Part shown: piece after piece, positions 56,579 to 64,000 of the stretch
How the letters are laid out: each line of letters begins with the position of its first letter
How positions within the stretch are numbered: position 1 is the stretch's first letter
DNA from: Zoogloea sp016790385
Lineage (GTDB): Bacteria > Pseudomonadota > Gammaproteobacteria > Burkholderiales > Rhodocyclaceae
NCBI RefSeq assembly: GCF_041916735.1
Contig: NZ_JAYRYY010000005.1
Direction: 5' to 3' (one strand)
DNA length: 64,000 nucleotides
Translations under genes and position numbers: made by a program
Notes under the pieces: generated by a model
Told to the model about the DNA's origin: nothing
What the model saw: only the letters and a program-made list of their open reading frames with translations
Databases searched by the model: none

Positions 56579-57349
56579 ATGGCCCGCATTTTCTGCATCG
56601 CCAACCAGAAAGGCGGCGTCGGCAAGACGACGACCTGCGTCAATCTGGCTGCCGGCCTCGCCACCGCCGGGCAGCGCGTGCTGCTGATCGACCTGGACCC
56701 CCAAGGCAACGCCACCATGGGGAGCGGCATCGACAAGCGCACCCTCACCAAGTCGGTGTATCACCTGCTGGTAGGCCTGGGCACCGTGGCCGATGCCCGG
56801 GTGCGCGCGGAAAACGGGGGTTATGACGTGATTCCCGCCAACCGCGACCTGGCCGGCGCCGAAATCGAACTGGTCGGCCTTGACCGGCGCGAGAACCGCC
56901 TGCGCGATGCCCTCGCCCTGCACAAGTCCGAGTACGACTTCATCCTCATCGACTGCCCGCCGTCCCTGTCGCTGCTCACCCTAAACGGCCTGTGCGCCGC
57001 CCACGGGGTCATCATTCCGATGCAGTGCGAGTACTATGCCCTTGAAGGCCTCTCCGATCTGGTGAATTCCATCAAGAAGGTACACGCCAACCTCAACCGC
57101 GAGCTGTCCATCATCGGCCTCCTGCGGGTCATGTTCGACCCCCGCGTCACTCTTCAGCAACAGGTGTCCGCCCAACTCGAGGCCCACTTCGGAAACAAGG
57201 TGTTCAAAGCCATCGTGCCGCGCAACGTGCGCCTTGCGGAAGCACCCAGCCACGGCATCCCCGGCGTGGTCTTCGACCGTAGCGCCAAGGGCGCCCAGGC
57301 CTACCTGGCCTTCGCCAAAGAAATGATCGAACGGGTCAAGACCCTCTGA
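56579..57349 (+). CDS. parA: chromosome-partitioning ATPase ParA
   Basis: A 256-residue protein with the deviant Walker A NQKGGVGKTTTCVNLA, motif A' LLIDLDPQGNATMGSG, Walker B FILIDCPPSLSLLTLNGLCA, and VMFDPRVTLQQQVSAQLEAH. It is the short chromosomal Soj type, without an N-terminal DNA-binding domain. It forms ATP-dependent dimers on the nucleoid and drives origin segregation with ParB-parS. parB follows after eight bases. Confidence 0.96.
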   Translation: MARIFCIANQKGGVGKTTTCVNLAAGLATAGQRVLLIDLDPQGNATMGSGIDKRTLTKSVYHLLVGLGTVADARVRAENGGYDVIPANRDLAGAEIELVGLDRRENRLRDALALHKSEYDFILIDCPPSLSLLTLNGLCAAHGVIIPMQCEYYALEGLSDLVNSIKKVHANLNRELSIIGLLRVMFDPRVTLQQQVSAQLEAHFGNKVFKAIVPRNVRLAEAPSHGIPGVVFDRSAKGAQAYLAFAKEMIERVKTL

Positions 57350-57357
57350 ACCCCACC

Positions 57358-58230
57358 ATGGCACCTCCCAAACTCAAAGGCCTCGGTCGCGGCCTCGATG
57401 CCCTCCTCGCCGCCAACCACGACGGTGACCGGACCGAAGGCGAACTCCAGACCCTGCCCGCCGCCGAACTGCAGCCCGGCAAGTATCAGCCGCGCACCCG
57501 CATGGACCCCGGCTCGCTGGAAGAACTGGCCGCCTCGATCAAGTCCCAAGGGGTGATGCAACCTATCCTGGTGCGGCCCATCGGCGCTCTGTTTGACGCC
57601 AAGCGTTACGAGATCATCGCCGGCGAACGGCGCTGGCGGGCCGCCCAGCTGGCCGGCCTGAACGAAGTCCCCTGTCTGGTGAGGGAGATTCCGGACGAGG
57701 CCGCCCTGGCCATGTCCCTGATCGAGAACATCCAGCGGGAAGACCTCAACCCCCTCGAGGAGGCGGCCGGCATCCAGCGCCTCATTGATGAGTTCAGCAT
57801 GACTCACCAGCAGGCCGCGGACGCGGTCGGGCGCTCCCGCCCGGCGGCCTCCAATCTGCTGCGTCTGCTCCAGCTTGCTCCCCAGGTACAGGAATTGCTG
57901 ATGGCGGGCGATATCGATATGGGCCATGCCCGTGCCCTGCTGCCCCTGGACGGTGCCACCCAGGTCGGCCTCGCCAATCTCGTTGCCGCCCGCGGTCTGT
58001 CGGTGCGGGAAGCAGAGCGCCTGGCGCACCAAGCCCTCAACCCGAAATCAAAGCTCATCGCCCCGGCTCCCGACCGGGACATCTTGCGACTTGAAGAAGA
58101 AATCGCCGATCGCCTCGGCGCCACCGTCAAGATAAGGGCCAACAAGAAGGGCGCGGGCGCGGTCACGATCCAGTTCGGCAGCCTTGATCAACTCGACGGC
58201 CTGCTCGATCAGCTAAACCTGAAATCCTGA
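57358..58230 (+). CDS. parB: chromosome-partitioning protein ParB
   Basis: A 290-residue protein. GLGRGLDALLAAN near the start is the ParA-interacting segment. The CTPase fold has ELQPGKYQPRTRMDPGSLEE, GVMQPILVRPI, and the RYEIIAGERRWRAAQLAGLN motif. MSLIENIQREDLNPLEEA leads to the helix-turn-helix MTHQQAADAVGRSRPAASNL. Its C-terminal dimerisation domain has ADRLGATVKIRANKKGAGAV. It binds parS and slides as a CTP clamp. I did not find a TGTTTCACGTGAAACA-like parS site in the nearby sequence I scanned. Confidence 0.96.
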   Translation: MAPPKLKGLGRGLDALLAANHDGDRTEGELQTLPAAELQPGKYQPRTRMDPGSLEELAASIKSQGVMQPILVRPIGALFDAKRYEIIAGERRWRAAQLAGLNEVPCLVREIPDEAALAMSLIENIQREDLNPLEEAAGIQRLIDEFSMTHQQAADAVGRSRPAASNLLRLLQLAPQVQELLMAGDIDMGHARALLPLDGATQVGLANLVAARGLSVREAERLAHQALNPKSKLIAPAPDRDILRLEEEIADRLGATVKIRANKKGAGAVTIQFGSLDQLDGLLDQLNLKS

Positions 58231-58319
58231 TGTGCGGAACGCGCCAGCCACGGGCAAAGGCGCAGATTGACTCCCAAAACCCTCTGGAAAGTGACCTGCC
58301 CGACGGCCGGGAACCCCCC

Positions 58320-58526
58320 CTAGGAATCCCCGTCCGCCCCGCTGCGCAGCAAACGCCGCGCGGCCTGCCGCTCAGCGCCCCGGGATTTTCCGTGGGGGCC
58401 GGCCTTGCGTTGCAGGGCCGGTACCACCAATGGATTCCGCGGCCCCTTCGGCACTGCCTTCCCGGGCCCCTGCGCGAGGCCACGGAAGATCAGTTTCTGC
58501 CGCGTTCCAAGGCTGCGATTAGCCAT
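58320..58526 (-). CDS. small basic protein, conserved-looking, unknown function
   Basis: A 68-residue, Arg/Lys-rich protein. ATG 58526 is four bases after the stop of the upstream gene, with AAGGA nearby as ribosome binding site. The middle RNPLVVPALQRKAGPHGKSR resembles a short motif (R-N-P-x-x-x-x-x-x-L-R-K-A-G-x-H) that I recall in small betaproteobacterial hypothetical proteins. It has no cysteines and no membrane segment. It may bind nucleic acid, which is inference from charge only. The opposite strand also has an open frame (58,230-58,598), which is judged a shadow. Confidence 0.5.
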   Translation of the reverse strand: MANRSLGTRQKLIFRGLAQGPGKAVPKGPRNPLVVPALQRKAGPHGKSRGAERQAARRLLRSGADGDS

Positions 58527-58529
58527 GGA

Positions 58530-58742
58530 TCAATCCTTGCTGCCGGCACCGGCGGCACGCGCCAGCACCTCCCTGCTTGCATCCTCGGTAATGCCTGAGA
58601 TCTCGGCAAAACATCCGTCAAGGGGGCAGTTGCGCCCCGGCGGGCAGCCGTGTTCATAAGCACACTGGACTTGGGTCTGGTCGGTCAGGACCATTTCCCG
58701 AACCGCTTCGCAACGGCTGATGGGTGAGTCGATGTATGACAT
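58530..58742 (-). CDS. small five-cysteine protein, possible metal binder
   Basis: A 70-residue acidic protein; start at 58742 with GGGAGA ahead. Cysteines are at 11, 27, 33, 39 and 44, in the pattern C-x15-C-x5-C-x5-C-x4-C, including CAYEHGCPPGRNCPLDGCF. Such spacing could hold a zinc or iron-sulfur site, but no known family was recognised. It lies directly downstream of the CRP-like gene in the same direction and is paired with the basic protein at 58320. TTGATAGTGAACAA (minus strand, 58,755-58,768) resembles an FNR box in 9 of 10 conserved positions, but it is only 12 bases from the start codon. Confidence 0.6.
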   Translation of the reverse strand: MSYIDSPISRCEAVREMVLTDQTQVQCAYEHGCPPGRNCPLDGCFAEISGITEDASREVLARAAGAGSKD

Positions 58743-58820
58743 GATGTGTCTCCCTTGTTCACTATCAAGTGTAGTCAAGGGATGAAAAATTACCTTGCTA
58801 TTAGCAGGGTTTTTACACTC

Positions 58821-59474
58821 TCACCAGTGGCGGGGCAGTTTTTTACGCACGATGATGCGGTGGGGCTCAATCTCGACATACCCACCCGACACCATGTCAC
58901 GCAGGATACGGTTCACCATTTCCCGGGAAGCCCCCACCATATTGGCCAGATCCTGCTGGGTCAGGCGCCGGTCGATGATGCCGATGCCTTCCTCATTCTC
59001 AACCGCGAGGGATTCGAAAACCCGCGTGATACGCCCGAAGACATCCACCAACGCCAGGGAGCGAACGCTTTCAGTAAGGTTGCGGATGCGTCCGACCAGA
59101 TTGCGCACGACAATCTGCATACAGGCCGGGTGAGCTTCGATCAGGGCCAGAAACGCCGCCCGGGGAATCTGCAATACTTCACTGCGCGTCAGTGCAATGA
59201 CCGAGGCCGAGCGCGGCGCATCGTCAAGCAAGGCCAGCTCGCCGAAGTAGTCGCCCGGATCAAGAAGGGAGAGCGTTACCTCGCGCCCCACGTTGTCGGT
59301 CAGGTAGACTTTGAGCGCCCCGCTCTGAACCACGAACAGGCTGCTGCCATCATCGCCCTCATTGACGACGATGGTATTCGGCACAAAATTGCGCACCCGC
59401 GAACGCGACTTGAGTACTTCAGCCTGTTCATCACTGAGGCCGTCGAACAGATCCACCCGATCCAGATACATCAC
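58821..59474 (-). CDS. CRP/FNR-family transcription regulator, CRP-like
   Basis: A 217-residue protein; Met1 (59474) and Met2 (59471) are both possible starts. The N-terminal cyclic-nucleotide-binding domain has DYFGELALLDDAPRSASVIA, matching the phosphate-binding cassette of E. coli CRP (GEL...RSA), and the C-helix has LTESVRSLALVDVFGRI, keeping the Thr of the CRP VTSEK motif (the next Ser is Glu). There are no N-terminal cysteines, so it is not an iron-sulfur FNR. The HTH QDLANMVGASREMVNRILRD is close to CRP GCSRETVGRIL, so it probably reads TGTGA half-sites. It is divergent from a nucleotidyl cyclase, 44 bases away. Confidence 0.92.
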   Translation of the reverse strand: MMYLDRVDLFDGLSDEQAEVLKSRSRVRNFVPNTIVVNEGDDGSSLFVVQSGALKVYLTDNVGREVTLSLLDPGDYFGELALLDDAPRSASVIALTRSEVLQIPRAAFLALIEAHPACMQIVVRNLVGRIRNLTESVRSLALVDVFGRITRVFESLAVENEEGIGIIDRRLTQQDLANMVGASREMVNRILRDMVSGGYVEIEPHRIIVRKKLPRHW

Positions 59475-59518
59475 AGCCAGTTTACCTCTCCGATGACCGC
59501 GCGCTCCTGAAACAGTCC

Positions 59519-61531
59519 GTGCAACGCCTCGACAAAACCCTCCTTGGACTCATGCTGGCCTCGCTATTGACGATGGCCGCCACCCTGCTTTCGCCCGCGG
59601 GAGACCTGGAACATGGAATCGGACTGGAGTTGCTGTATGCCTTGCGGGGAACGCGCCCCCCCCCGCCGGACGTTGTGATTATAACTCTCGATTCCCGCTC
59701 GGCCCGGGCCTTGGGGCAGTCGGAGCGTCCCGAACGCTGGCCCCGGGATCTCCACGCCCGGCTCGTCCGGGGACTTACCGACCGCGGCGCCCGGGTGATC
59801 GGCTTCGATGTGCTATTTGAACGTGCCCGGGAGCCGGAAGGCGACCAGGCCCTCGCCGAGGCAATTCGGCGCGCCGGAAACGTGGTCCTCATGGAGGGCA
59901 TCTCCCGGGAAGCGGTCACCCGTGCCGACGGCCAGATCCTTGCCCACGTGGATCACCTCACCCGCCCCCTGCCCTTGCTCCGCAACGCGGCCTGGGCTAC
60001 CGGCCCATTCATCATGCCCAAGACGCCCTCGGGAATATTCGAGTTCTGGGGCTTCGTTCCCAGCATTGGCGATCGTCCATCCCTGCCCATGCTGATGGCA
60101 CAACTGATGACTGCCGGCACCCCTGCTGCAATCTCTCCCTCACCCGATATCCGCCTGCGCGCCCTCAACCTCTACGGCCCCCTCGGCACCATCCGAACCC
60201 TTTCCTACGCTGAAGCGCTGGAACGGGTGGCGGACCCCGTCACCGGCGATGCGGCATTCCGTGGCAAGGCCGTCCTGATTGGATTTTCCGAGTTCAACCA
60301 GTCACGGCAGGGCGACATCTTCCGAACCCCTTACAGCAGCCCGGACGGCCTTGATGTCAGCGGTGTTGAGCTGTGCGCCAGCGCCCTGAGCAACCTTCTC
60401 GACGGATCGACCCTGCGGCGCCCTCCTGACAGCCTTCTCATTGCCTTTCTGTTTGGCTGGTGCGCAGCCCTGGCCGCCATCTGGCGCTTCGCCCGCACCA
60501 CGCGAGCACTCGGTCTCAGTGCTGGCCTGGGCGTGGCCTGGATCAGCCTCGCCGGGTGGAGTTTTGCCCAGCACCAGCTTTGGCTGCCGGTCATCCTGCC
60601 GGGCATGATCGCGCCCCTTGCCGCCACGGCCTTCGGCCTGTTAAGCCATGGCCGCGCGGCCCGGCAGCGCGAACTGGATTTGCACAAGGCGCTTGACTTG
60701 GGCCTTAGCCGCAAGGGAAGCGAAAAGCTCGTCTCCCTCCTGCGGGATCATGATGGCGGGCGCAGCGTCCACGGCGTATGCCTATGCAGCGATATCGAGG
60801 CCTACACCAGCCTTTCCGAAAACCTCAGTCCGGCCGACACCCGGGAAACCCTGAATCGTTACTTTGCCCGCTTCCTGCCCGTGGTCGAGGCCCACGGAGG
60901 CCACGTGATGGACATTGTGGGCGACTCCATCATGTGCCTTTGGCTGGCCGATCACTCGGCCACCAATGCCTGCCGCAACGCCTGCAACGCCGCCCTTGCC
61001 CTGCATCAGGCGATGAACCAGGCCCCTCCCGGCGACATCACCGCCCTGCCGACGCGCTTCGGACTCCACTACGGCCCGGTATTCCTCGGGGAGGTTGGCG
61101 CCGATGCACGACGGGAGCTGCGTGTCGTCGGTGACATCGTCAATACAAGCAGCCGCATCCAAAGCCTCAACAAGAATCTTGGCACCCGCATCCTGGCATC
61201 CGGCGCGGTACTCGAACCACTCGCGGACTCGCCCGGCCAGGGCTGCATGCGGGCACTTGGCACCTTCGTGCTGGCAGGCAAGCGCCAGGCCATTGATCTG
61301 CATGAGATCCGACTGGCTCCCCTGCCCACAGATGCAAGCGAAGCCTTCGACATCGCCCGTGACGCCTACGCCCGGGGCGCGCTCGATGTGGCCCGTCTGC
61401 ACCTGCGCATCCTGCTCGCCACCTGCCCGGAAGATGGTCCCGGACGCTTCTACGTGGAGCGTTGCGAAACCCGCCTTGCCGGCCGGCCACTCCCCGACGC
61501 GGATGGGTGTGTCGTGCTGGAGGCAAAATAA
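59519..61531 (+). CDS. CHASE2-domain nucleotidyl cyclase (class III)
   Basis: A 670-residue protein; GTG 59519 is chosen because no in-frame ATG precedes it and the first helix starts here. Layout: N-terminal helix, CHASE2 sensor domain (about 30-310; PPPDVVIITLDSRSARALGQ, GARVIGFDVLFERAREPEGD), three membrane helices (about 305-385), cyclase domain (about 420-590). Metal ligands Asp425 (CSDIEAYTSLSE) and Asp469 (VGDSIMCLW) and transition-state residues Asn542 and Arg546 are present. The base-recognition positions are odd: Asp465 where adenylyl cyclases have Lys, and Arg535 where they have Asp/Thr. The product nucleotide is therefore uncertain. It is probably an extracytoplasmic sensor. Confidence 0.88.
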   Translation: MQRLDKTLLGLMLASLLTMAATLLSPAGDLEHGIGLELLYALRGTRPPPPDVVIITLDSRSARALGQSERPERWPRDLHARLVRGLTDRGARVIGFDVLFERAREPEGDQALAEAIRRAGNVVLMEGISREAVTRADGQILAHVDHLTRPLPLLRNAAWATGPFIMPKTPSGIFEFWGFVPSIGDRPSLPMLMAQLMTAGTPAAISPSPDIRLRALNLYGPLGTIRTLSYAEALERVADPVTGDAAFRGKAVLIGFSEFNQSRQGDIFRTPYSSPDGLDVSGVELCASALSNLLDGSTLRRPPDSLLIAFLFGWCAALAAIWRFARTTRALGLSAGLGVAWISLAGWSFAQHQLWLPVILPGMIAPLAATAFGLLSHGRAARQRELDLHKALDLGLSRKGSEKLVSLLRDHDGGRSVHGVCLCSDIEAYTSLSENLSPADTRETLNRYFARFLPVVEAHGGHVMDIVGDSIMCLWLADHSATNACRNACNAALALHQAMNQAPPGDITALPTRFGLHYGPVFLGEVGADARRELRVVGDIVNTSSRIQSLNKNLGTRILASGAVLEPLADSPGQGCMRALGTFVLAGKRQAIDLHEIRLAPLPTDASEAFDIARDAYARGALDVARLHLRILLATCPEDGPGRFYVERCETRLAGRPLPDADGCVVLEAK

Positions 61532-61651
61532 GTCAATCGGGGACAACTGCAAACTGCTCGCGGAATGCTGTAAGTCACATCCTTTTGCAGTTAATATCAC
61601 TCAAAAATCAGGCGTTTGCCTTTCCAAGTCTTTCGAATCGGTATTCCGTCG

Positions 61652-64000
61652 ATGCAGTCTCATGTCCGGCGACCCACTAAGTTCACCCTGAACCCACTCA
61701 ATATCGGCCTGAGCCTGGCCTTTTCGGGCTTGTCTGCGTTGCCCTTTGCTGCCCTTGCCTGCAACCCTCCAGTGGGGCACCTCGCCGCCACAGAGGGCCG
61801 TATCGAGGTACGCGATGCGGGGAGCGGGCAATGGCATACCGCCACGCCGCGCCAGCCCCTCTGCCCCGGCGACCAGGTGGCCGTTCGCGGCCCCGGCAGG
61901 GCCGCCGTAGTCCTCGCCCAGGATGTACTGGTTCGCCTTGATGAGAACACCACGCTGACGCTACCCGCCTCGCCCACCGCTGGCGAGCTTAAGCTGCCTC
62001 AGGGCGTGGTCCACGTCATCAGCCGATTCAACAAGCGCTTCGGCATCATCACCCCCTTCGTCAACGCCTTTGTGGACGGCACCGAGTTCACCGTCAGCAG
62101 CAACGACGCCTTTTCCCGCGTGGTTGTCGCCGAAGGCCGGGTGCGCACCGGCAACAGTTCCGGTGAACAGCGCATTGAAGCCGGCCAGGCTATCGAGGCT
62201 CGGGCGGGCACTGCTCCCGAAGGCATCGTCGCGCGCCCCCTCGACGCGGTGGCCTGGGCGATCCACTACCCGCAAGTGCAACACCTGAGCATGGCCGAGC
62301 TGGCCACCTATCCTGCCGCCACCCGCCAGGCTGTAGCTGCCGCCCAACAACAAGCCGCCGCCGGCCTCTACCGGGACGCCCTCGACACCCTCTCCACCGT
62401 CCCGGAAGCCGATACCAATCCCGCACTGGCCGCCTTGAAAGCAGGGGCCTTGCTCGGCCTGGGGCGCGTCGATGCGGCCGAAGCCCTGCTCGCCCGCTTT
62501 GCCCCGCACGGCGACCCCGCCGTAGACGCCACCGTCGCCGTCATTCAGGTGGCCCGCAATGATGCAGGCGCACTAAAAACCGCTGGAGAAGCGGTCAGCC
62601 GGGCACCCGAATCCGCCCCCGCCCAACTCGCCCGGAGTTTCGCCCTGCAGGCCGCCGGCCAGGTGCCGGCAGCCCTCGACGCAGCTCGCAAGGCCACCGC
62701 CCTGGCCCCCGACAATCCGCTCGCCCATGCCCGCCAAGCCGAACTGGAACTGAGCCTGGGCCATACCGAAGCGGGCGGAAACGCTGCCCGGCAAGCCTTG
62801 GCACTGGCCCCCGACACCCCTCGGGCTGCCGCCCTGGCCGCCTTTGCACGCCTCATTGGTGGTGAAACCGCCGCAGCTGCCAGTGACTTTGAGGCAGCCC
62901 TTGCCCGCAACGACGCTGACCCCCTCGCCCACTTCGGCCTCGGCCTGACCCTGATGCGCCAGGGCAAGACCGAAGCCGGCCGTCGCGAGGTGGAGATCGC
63001 AGCGCTCCTTGACCCTTCCAATGCCGAGTTGCGCAGCTATCTGGGTCGCGCCTACATGGAAGAGTCACGCAGCAAGGTGGCCGGTGACCAATTTGACCTC
63101 GCCCGTCGTCTTGACCCCGCCTCCCCCACCCCGTGGTACTTCGACGCCTTTCGTCAGTTGCGCGAGGGCGAACCCCTGGCCGCCTTGCGCAGCGGTGAGG
63201 AAGCCCTGGCCCGCAACAATAACCGTTCGGTCCTCCGCTCCACCATCCTGATCGAGCAGGACCGGGCCGCCCGCAGCGCCAGCCTCGGCGCCGCCTATCA
63301 GCAAGTCGGATTGACCGCGCCGGCTCAGGTTGCCGCAATGAACGCCATTGAGGATGACCCCGCCAGTCCCGCTGCCCACCGCCTGTTGGCTGATGCCTAC
63401 GCGGATGTTCCGCGCTTCGAGGGCGCACGTCTGTCCGAACTGCTTCAAGCAAACCTGCGCCAGCCCATCGGTCAATGGCCCCAGGCCCCGCAGTTCGTGA
63501 TGCCGCCCCTTCCCCTCTTCGACGGCCCCCGGTCCGTGTCGCCCGACGAGGCCACCGCGTTTTTCGAGCGCAAACCCACCCGCTTCGCCGCCACCCTGGG
63601 CGGAGGCAGTCATGGCGCGATGGCCGCCAGTGCACTCCTATCCCACTCCTGGGAACAAGGCCAACTTTCCTTCGGCAGCTTCGACTACCGCTACGCCGGT
63701 CTCACCGATGCCATTGCCGACACCCATCTGGCCGGCAGCCGCCTTGACGCCCGCGTCCAGCTCGCCCCAGGCTCCACCCTGTTGGCCGAGGCCCGCCACA
63801 CCGAACGTTACGGCGGCACCCAATACCGCAACCTGTTCGATGGCCAGGCCACCACCCTCCTGCACCGCAATCTCAGCGACCTGGGCCGCGTTGCCCTGCG
63901 CCACGAACTGGGCGAGGGTGACGAGATCCTCGTGGAAGCCAACACCCAGCGCTTCCGGGAACTGCAAAAGGATTATTTTCAGTTCAACAGCATGGGATAC
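61652..64000 (+). CDS. FecR-domain/TPR protein with C-terminal beta-barrel-like region (3' end cut)
   Basis: The first 783 codons of a larger gene that runs off the window. ATG 61652 gives a leader ending near FAALAC (about residue 37). FecR domain at about 40-180 (GHLAATEGRIEVRDAG, GDQVAVRGPGRAAVVL, ITPFVNAFVDGTEFTVSSND, VVVAEGRVRTGNSSGEQRIE). A TPR array follows at about 210-600 (repeats with A-L-x-x-A-x-x-L-x-P, such as ALDAARKATALAPDNPLAHA). From about 640, alternating segments (LLSHSWEQGQLSFGSFDYRY, LAEARHTERYGGTQYRNLF) look like the strands of an outer-membrane barrel. It is likely envelope-located. It follows the cyclase by 120 bases in the same direction. Confidence 0.8.
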   Translation, partial: MQSHVRRPTKFTLNPLNIGLSLAFSGLSALPFAALACNPPVGHLAATEGRIEVRDAGSGQWHTATPRQPLCPGDQVAVRGPGRAAVVLAQDVLVRLDENTTLTLPASPTAGELKLPQGVVHVISRFNKRFGIITPFVNAFVDGTEFTVSSNDAFSRVVVAEGRVRTGNSSGEQRIEAGQAIEARAGTAPEGIVARPLDAVAWAIHYPQVQHLSMAELATYPAATRQAVAAAQQQAAAGLYRDALDTLSTVPEADTNPALAALKAGALLGLGRVDAAEALLARFAPHGDPAVDATVAVIQVARNDAGALKTAGEAVSRAPESAPAQLARSFALQAAGQVPAALDAARKATALAPDNPLAHARQAELELSLGHTEAGGNAARQALALAPDTPRAAALAAFARLIGGETAAAASDFEAALARNDADPLAHFGLGLTLMRQGKTEAGRREVEIAALLDPSNAELRSYLGRAYMEESRSKVAGDQFDLARRLDPASPTPWYFDAFRQLREGEPLAALRSGEEALARNNNRSVLRSTILIEQDRAARSASLGAAYQQVGLTAPAQVAAMNAIEDDPASPAAHRLLADAYADVPRFEGARLSELLQANLRQPIGQWPQAPQFVMPPLPLFDGPRSVSPDEATAFFERKPTRFAATLGGGSHGAMAASALLSHSWEQGQLSFGSFDYRYAGLTDAIADTHLAGSRLDARVQLAPGSTLLAEARHTERYGGTQYRNLFDGQATTLLHRNLSDLGRVALRHELGEGDEILVEANTQRFRELQKDYFQFNSMGY

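Noticed and set aside
58230..58598. Plus-strand frame starting at the parB stop
   Set aside because: It opposes two short minus-strand genes with better start sites; its composition is Pro/Arg/Gly-rich.
58755..58768. TTGATAGTGAACAA as an FNR/CRP activation site
   Set aside because: It is 12 bases from a start codon, too close for normal activation; it is mentioned only as a possible operator.

Overview
The window is GC-rich, gene-dense chromosomal DNA from a betaproteobacterium, most likely in or near the Rhodocyclales (Azoarcus/Thauera/Zoogloea type). That placement is inferred from protein families and gene order: two BPSS1780-type membrane proteins, a DUF1631 protein, a double-length UvrA, LysM-dprA-smg-topB divergent from def-fmt-htpX, nadD-rsfS-rlmH-maf-rng, and mnmG-rsmG-parA-parB. 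No rRNA, tRNA or CRISPR array was recognised.

Positions 1-11,440 are an accessory, partly decayed region. It holds two tandem paralogous small lipoproteins, an ISAs1-family transposase remnant carrying a 5'-truncated group II intron, orphan gene fragments, a REC-REC response regulator, a lipoprotein, an IS5-like transposase remnant, a GNAT acetyltransferase, a DUF4124 protein, a lipoprotein alpha/beta hydrolase with an SmpA/OmlA-like tail, and several small proteins of unknown role. Two related inverted-repeat elements flank a VOC-family gene that has a near-perfect LexA (SOS) box in front of it.

Positions 11,491-21,879 are mostly housekeeping: Rep helicase, homoserine kinase, two membrane proteins, then NAD synthesis, ribosome maturation and RNase G (nadD, rsfS, rlmH, maf, rng). 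They end with an unusual duplicated-domain/HhH protein and a YgjP-like metallopeptidase. Positions 21,956-28,677 are a complete TolC/HlyD/double-ATPase/two-permease exporter operon (like E. coli ybhGFSR) that begins at a perfect 16-bp-arm palindrome. Positions 28,680-39,716 hold a leaderless PhnD-like binding protein, a Sel1 protein, phospholipase A, the double-length UvrA, a DUF1631 protein and a small membrane protein.

Positions 39,861-47,825 are the divergent topB/smg/dprA/lysM and def/fmt/htpX clusters, closed by a bidirectional terminator. Positions 47,881-53,618 encode two overlapping sensor kinases: a large PAS/GAF hybrid kinase and a hemerythrin-histidine kinase. Positions 54,043-58,230 are mnmG-rsmG-parA-parB. 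The right end has two tiny conserved-looking genes, a CRP-like regulator that keeps most cyclic-nucleotide-binding residues, a divergent CHASE2-nucleotidyl cyclase with non-canonical base-recognition residues, and a FecR/TPR/beta-barrel protein cut by the window end. These last genes look like a second-messenger and envelope module and are among the most interesting parts of the window.
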